From Paraescarpia echinospica (taxonomy: Eukaryota > Annelida > Polychaeta > Sabellida > Siboglinidae): a stretch of 64,000 bases of DNA. The position numbers were made by a program, and so were the translations under genes. This document shows, piece by piece, positions 58,823 through 64,000 of the stretch. The notes beneath the pieces are model-generated. The model was not told where the DNA came from. It did no database searches and saw nothing but the letters and a program-made list of their open reading frames with translations. Location: contig CM034542.1 in the NCBI GenBank assembly GCA_020002185.1, positions 54,715,858 through 54,779,857 of the forward strand, read 5' to 3'. Positions within the stretch are counted from its first letter, which is position 1. Every line of letters begins with the position of its first letter.

Positions 58823-60918
58823 GCTCGAAGATCAGGCTGAAGTTAGGGGAAGCAAAAGACCAGTGAGAACAGAAAGAAATTCGAAACAATCAAGCTGCAA
58901 CAATCAACCATAAAAATGCAATTCTCGTTGAAGCTACGGAACAGATATGATGTACTACAGGACTACGACGAGACAGTTAATGACATTGTTGGGAGAAAAT
59001 GGCAAGAATTCGAGGTGGCCTACAAAGAAACAGCCGAAGATGTACTGGGTTACAAAAAGAGAGGACAAAAACCATGAATCAGCAAAGGGTCATTGGAGCT
59101 GGTAGAAGACAGGAAACGACTAAAGAACAACATAGAACAAGCAAAGTCAGAAAGGATAAAGCAGAGCTACAAGGATAAGTATCAACAAAAAGACAAAGAC
59201 GTAAAGAAAAGCATGAGACAAGATAAAAGAAAGTGGGTAGACAACCTGGCCGCAGAGGCAGAGAAACAGCGGGGAATGGAAGGATGAGAGAAGTCTACAA
59301 CATCACAAAGACACTTAGTAACGACAAACACAAGACAGCGAATGCAGTAAAAGACAAATCTGGAAACCTAATAACTGAAGGATCAGACAGGCGGGTAAGG
59401 TGGAAGGAGAATTTTGAAGAAGTCCTTAATAGACCTATGCCCGATGACCCCGTTATAGATAATCAATTAGATCCGATCATAGATGAAATCAGCACAGACT
59501 CTATAACAAAAACAGAGATTAGAGCAGCACTGAGGAAGCTAAAGAATGGGAAAGCCGGAGGTAAAGATGACGTTACAGCAGAATTGTTGAAAGCAGACAT
59601 GGCGACAACAGAGAAATGGCTTCTAAGCTTATTCAAAACAATTTGGGAACAAGAAAACGTACCAAAGACATGGAAACAAGGACTGATTGGTAAAATACCA
59701 AAGAAAGGTAACCTTACAGAGTGCGGAAATTGGACAGGAATTACTCTAACATCTGTCCCCAGTAAAGTGTTCGGAAGAGTGATAATAGACAGAATAAGAG
59801 ATGGAGCTGACAACAAGTTGAGAGATGAACAAGCAGGTTTTAGAAGAGGACGAAGCACAGTTGAGCAGATATTCATCCTTCGAAACATAATAGAACAGGT
59901 AGTGGAATGGCAAGCAACGTTTTATGTAACTTTTGTAGACTTCGAAAAGGCATTTGACTCTGTGCACCAAGAGAGCCTTTGGGAAATCATGGCGAGCTAC
60001 GAAATCCCACACAAGATAATCAGAATGGTCCAGATGTTGTACGAGGACAGTGAATGTGCAGTGGATAACGGGGAAAACAACTGAAGAAAACAACACAGGG
60101 TTAAGATGGAGATTCATGTCAAAACTTGAAGACTTGGACTTCACAGATGACATTGCGCTTATGTCATCAAGTTACAAACACATGCAAGCAAAGGCAACAA
60201 AGATGAATGCATTCACATCAAAAACCGGCGTAAAATAAATAAAAAGAAAACTGAAGTACTGGGGATAAACAGCAAATGCAACAACAGAATACAGATTGAT
60301 GACCAACAACTGAATGAAGTAGAGAAATATACATATCTGGGCACAAACGTCAGCAAGCAAGGAGGAGGGGTGACGATATAAACAACATAATACGAAAAGC
60401 AAGGATGTCATTCATGAAACTCATGCAGATATGGAGCTCAAATGTGTACACATTAAAAACTAAACTCAGATTATACAATACTCTGGTCAAATCAGTGTTT
60501 CTGTATGGATGTGAAACATGGAAAGTAAATAAAAGCAACAACAAAAAACTTGACATTTTCCAATTCATCTGTCTCAGAAGAATTTTTTTTAATTAGATGG
60601 CCAGTAGTAATTTCGAACAAAGACATTGAGAACATAACAACAGAAGAGAAGATCAGCACAGAAGTACAGAGAAGAAGGTGGAATTGGATCGGGCATGTGC
60701 TGAGAAAGAAGGACCACAACCACTGCCTGACAGCACTGACATGGACGCCGGAAGGAACAAGAAAAGTTGGTCGACCAAAAACAACGTGGAGAACCACAAA
60801 AAAGAACGAAAGCAACTGGGCTGGGCAACTTGGAGCAAAGCCAGACACATAGCCGTTGACAGGGCGAGATGGCGGAGTCACACAGCAGCCTTATGGGCCA
60901 CAAGGCCCGAAGAGGATA
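58823..60918 (+). pseudogene. RTE-like LINE ORF2, 5'-truncated and frameshifted
   Basis: Non-LTR retrotransposon polyprotein of the RTE/RTE-X type (often annotated as 'craniofacial development protein 2-like'). The endonuclease is missing: the copy starts within the linker (IRLKLGEAKRPVRTERN). Blocks then follow in several frames: ELVEDRKRLKNNIEQAK; KWVDNLAAEAEKQRG; MREVYNITKTLSNDKHK; the RT core with KNGKAGGKDDVTAELLKA, DEQAGFRRGRSTVEQI and motif A FVDFEKAFDSVHQESLW; motif C LDFTDDIALM; LYGCETWKVNKSN; RRRWNWIGHVLRKKD; and TAALWATRPEEDR. At least four frameshifts or stops occur. A deletion near 60062 has removed the block normally between motif A/B and motif C. Dead copy. Confidence 0.9.
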
Positions 60919-60937
60919 GGTAAGGTAAGGTAAGGTA
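60919..60937 (+). repeat. (GGTAA)n 3' tail of the LINE
   Basis: AGGTAAGGTAAGGTAAGGTA follows the last RPEEDR codon; the short tandem tail marks the LINE 3' end and is typical of RTE-type elements. Confidence 0.85.
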
Positions 60938-61330
60938 CAAATGTATATAAATTTTACAGTGTCATTGTCAATGTCAAGAATACGTTTTCTAAAACCATAA
61001 ACACATTCTTGCACAATAGGGCATGCATCCAATCCCTGTTGTTATTTAATTGTTTTAGGGGTCACACATGGAATATATCACGTTATTTGTGAACATTTTT
61101 ACTTTTGAGACCCACAATCCTTTGTCACGCATCGTAATACACTTCTTTAATAATTACTTGTTTTTATATAAAATATACCCCCCCCCCGTTGGTGCATAGT
61201 CGCATACATCTATAATAATTATGTGTGTTGTGAGGTTGTATCGATTCTTTGTTTACACATAAAATTTAATTTTGTATAAAAAAACTAAGAAAAAGCAATA
61301 CAATTTTGTTGGTTTCTCATTGTATGCATA

Positions 61331-61471
61331 ATGCTGTTGAAATCTGTCCCTAAACTGGCTGAGAATGACAACTTCGTGGATGACCCCTGGGCCCTTATGT
61401 CTAAGGAGTTGTCTCAAAGATTCAAAATATTTTACCCGTTTGCTGTCAGTGTTGAACCTGAGTATTTATAA
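61331..61471 (+). CDS. Short open frame, 46 codons, unknown
   Basis: ATG to TAA; the translation begins MLLKSVPKLAENDNFVDDPW and ends FYPFAVSVEPEYL. The composition is protein-like, but I recognise no family and see no splice acceptor, promoter or partner exon. It may be chance or a decayed exon. Confidence 0.15.
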   Translation: MLLKSVPKLAENDNFVDDPWALMSKELSQRFKIFYPFAVSVEPEYL

Positions 61472-61563
61472 CGCATATAGGATTTTTTTAAATGTCTCCA
61501 AATTCATTGTGTATTTGTTGCGATAAAATAATACACACACGCTGCGTCACAAACACAAGCACA

Positions 61564-61598
61564 CGCACACTCACACGCACACTCGCAGACGCAGACGC

Positions 61599-61652
<54 letters not shown>
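61564..61652. repeat. CA microsatellite
   Basis: CGCACA-type repeats run into a pure (CA)n stretch of more than 40 bp. Confidence 0.95.
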
Positions 61653-61655
<3 letters not shown>

Positions 61656-62720
61656 AATAGCCTACACTACAATGTGACGCTTGAGCCTACAGTGGGTGCC
61701 TTGCAAAAGTCGATCCCTGTTCTAATGACGTCACTGCTACGCGTTTGTGCTGTACCAATGACGTCAAAACAATTATTGACACCTGACCGCCTTCCATAGC
61801 GACAGTTACACAATAGGTGCTTGTGACTGGGCGACAACACTCGGTGTTCTTTAAACGTTCAATAACTGTATAATTACTTAGTTGAAATTGTGGAGAACAC
61901 AACATGTTCCCACTTATAAAATCTACGTGCAGACTAACACATAAATCCAACATCTAGTTAAAGAGCTTCCTTAAACACTGTTCATGTAGTATCCCACAAA
62001 GTTTTAGTTGTGTAGCAATGTTTCTACGACGTGGCTTTATAAGCGTCTTTCATTTATTTTGCAACGCATTTAGCAAACTGTAGGTCTGGATACGGTCTAC
62101 CCAACGCTGTCGTTATTAGACTAAACACTGGCTGTGTCGCCATAGGCCTATGTTTATGACATTTGCAACTGTGATTTCTCGAACACATGACTTCCTGTAA
62201 ACGCCATGATTCAGGCCCATATAGATGGTGATACTGCAATGACCCTTTTGTAGTTTCTATCAACCCACATCAGAAGATTGCAGGTGTGTTGACCGTGGGT
62301 GTTATCTCTGTCAAGGTATTACTGACGGCACGCGTTATCATGTGATCTAGTGTTAGTCACCGGAAGTAACATTGGTGGAGTCATACTTCTATTCGTAGAC
62401 CGAATCATGTAAAGCACTTAGGGAAATCCGCTAACATTATTTCCGAGGCATACATTATTTCCGAGGCATTAGGCTTCCGGAGGACCAGGCTTCTGGTTCT
62501 TTTGCAATAACTGGAAGTTGTGAGTCTTCCACACTGGTATTTTATTATAAGTGCTTGTAACTTTAACGGGTCCTGCGAATGCTGACATGTGTCTACATAT
62601 TTTTTTGTGTTTCTGAAAATCTAATATACACACCGGTATGCCTAATAATCATGTAAACGTAGACTGTAGACTATATTAGATGCATATGGGCGTGTTGCCT
62701 TACTTCATCAAAAACTCCGC

Positions 62721-62765
62721 CGGACTTCGGTCCGTCTCAAGCTTTTTCATCGGATTCACTCGATG
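62721..62765. other. Two adjacent small hairpins, first with TTCG loop
   Basis: CGGAC-TTCG-GTCCG (62721..62734) is a 5-bp stem closed by a C(UUCG)G tetraloop, an unusually stable RNA fold. CATCG...CGATG (62748..62765) follows with an 8-nt loop. No known RNA family recognised. Confidence 0.45.
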
Positions 62766-63014
62766 TAACGATGACGTCATGTATACGCAATGAGACATTC
62801 GTTTCAAGCTCGGTGAGATCGTTCGATTACATAAAAATAAAACATGTTTAAATGCAACAACACACTGTTGTAATTAAAAAAAAATTGCACTTTATACTTA
62901 TATATTTGTCGGGTTTTTGTGTTCCACAAAATAAAGTTAGTGTTTTTTTCTGCTTGAAAAAACCTCCGCTTACGATCAACGGTGATGCTTGCGCGCGAAG
63001 AAACAAGTTTCGGC

Positions 63015-63060
63015 AGTCGGTCGGTCGGTCGGTCGGTCGGTCGGTCGGTCGGTCGGTCGG
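63015..63060. repeat. (GTCG)n microsatellite, ~11 copies
   Basis: Uninterrupted GTCG/GGTC tetranucleotide run. Because the unit is 4 bp, it reads as Ser-Val-Gly-Arg repeats in all three plus frames. Confidence 0.95.
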
Positions 63061-63526
63061 AGATCCGGATACTTTACTTTCTTTCAATATATGCCATATT
63101 TAGCATCATTTCTCAAATTATTGTACAATATTACTTATACTGCACAGTCCGATCTTTGGATTTTATATAATTTTCAACCGACAGATTATCACAAATTATC
63201 ATATATTTACAAGATATTGATGTATTCAATGACTCCACCAGGCGCTGTAGCGTTTTGGCACATTTTCGTTCATTCCGTGTTGCTTTAGTTCACTGAGCTG
63301 TATAAATGACAGCCGGGATTTTCACGGTGGTGATTATTTATGTTAAATTAGTTTTAAAAATTAAAGTTTTTGCGCAGTAATTACAGCATGACTGAATGTT
63401 TTCTTGATAAATCGAGTTTTTGTTCTAGTGAACAGGTCTGTCTGGGGTCAATTGTAGGGCCCTGAACGGTCAATCATGACTGTAGGACTGTATATCGCGT
63501 TATATTAAGAACGCAGGCCCATCTCT

Positions 63527-63940
63527 AATGGTAGGGTAGGGTGGGGTAAGAAGCCCCCTCGAGGTAAGACGCCCCCTGGGTATTTCAATATTTCGATCGT
63601 TTGCTGCCTGTCTCTGGTGGATGAAAACAATGCTGCCACCTAAACAACGGTGAGTAACAAAAAATGAATTTAAAGTTTTTAGGCTTGTTTGATATTAAAA
63701 TTTTACAATCTAGATGTGTGATTATGAGTCAGAGATTACGTGCGATATTAAATAGTCGTTATATTATGCATCGTTTATGTCAGTAGTTTCAATTATTACC
63801 ATGCAAAACGGGCGATAATTAAAGGTAATTTGATCATCGGCACATGTCCGCATGAAACCTATTGGGGGCAAGACGCCCCCAACGACGTGGGGCAAGACGC
63901 CCCGGGGGGCTTCTGGCCCTTTGAGGGGCGTCTTGCCCCA
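63527..63940. repeat. Cluster of GGGGCAAGACGCCCC dyad motifs
   Basis: Five related 15-17 bp motifs: 63543..63557 (GGGGTAAGAAGCCCC), 63562..63576 (AGGTAAGACGCCCCC), 63864..63880, 63889..63903 (GGGGCAAGACGCCCC) and, inverted, 63925..63939. Each is itself an interrupted palindrome (GGGGC/GCCCC arms). They may be terminal and subterminal repeats of a DNA transposon, with the outer ends near 63530 and 63940, but no transposase and no clear target duplication is seen. Confidence 0.5.
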
Positions 63941-64000
63941 TGTTTTTAATTGTTTGTTTTACACATGCAACATAGGCTAACGTACAAGGCCTAGCCTTAG

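Larger units (their letters stand above)
60938..64000. other. Right-hand region without a recognised gene
   Basis: AT-rich sequence with a poly-C run (61178..61187), CA and GGTC microsatellites, three TGACGTCA palindromes (61726, 61759, 62772), two adjacent hairpins at 62.7 kb and a cluster of GGGGCAAGACGCCCC motifs after 63.5 kb. Only a 46-codon frame at 61331..61471 looks at all protein-like. Confidence 0.6.

Overview
This is a stretch of an AT-rich animal (metazoan) nuclear genome. Two conserved animal genes with large GT-AG introns, many minisatellites, tRNA-like repeats, non-LTR retrotransposon fragments and a Ty3/gypsy (Mag-like) LTR element all point to an invertebrate. A lophotrochozoan such as a mollusc is plausible, but the sequence does not let me name the species.

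Genes. Two genes are arranged head to head with 78 bp between their start codons. On the minus strand is a PPP1R12/MYPT-type myosin phosphatase targeting subunit. Its first coding exon (30591..30845) carries the MyPhoNE and RVxF-type PP1-docking motifs and the first ankyrin repeat. A 20.4-kb intron separates it from exon 2 (10024..10154, next ankyrin repeat), and the rest of the gene lies beyond the left edge. On the plus strand is MRPS35 (mitochondrial small-subunit ribosomal protein S35), for which I could build a complete nine-exon model (30924..44158). All intron phases agree and the product is 377 residues. The shared promoter has a CCAAT box, an octamer, and ATGGCGG (YY1-type) motifs over both start codons.

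Left part (1..30590): introns 1 and 2 of the PPP1R12-like gene. They hold LINE 3' fragments (4200..4895 minus; 27532..27888 plus), minisatellites (10.3, 10.8, 13.7, 19.3 and 25.4 kb), a 1.55-kb inverted repeat with convergent tRNA-like sequences (16622..18168), and shorter hairpins (23.5 and 24.65 kb).

Middle (30.9..44.2 kb): MRPS35. Intron 2 starts directly with a 64-unit, 2.5-kb array of a ~40-bp unit that repeats the exon-2 splice-donor sequence. Intron 4 has a 20-bp-unit array, and other introns hold decayed LINE tails and a tRNA-like SINE head.

Right part (44.7..64 kb): no confident host gene. It holds a TTAA-flanked foldback element (45298..45950), a circularly permuted duplication (46574..48272), a long GTG/GCT/GAT trinucleotide tract, a 1000-N assembly gap (52334..53333), and a 39-bp minisatellite. 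A 4.2-kb Mag-like LTR retrotransposon with apparently identical LTRs and a 5-bp ACCAC target duplication is inserted in that minisatellite. Next comes a 5'-truncated, frameshifted RTE-like LINE ending in GGTAA repeats, and then microsatellites. Near the right edge is a cluster of GGGGCAAGACGCCCC motifs.
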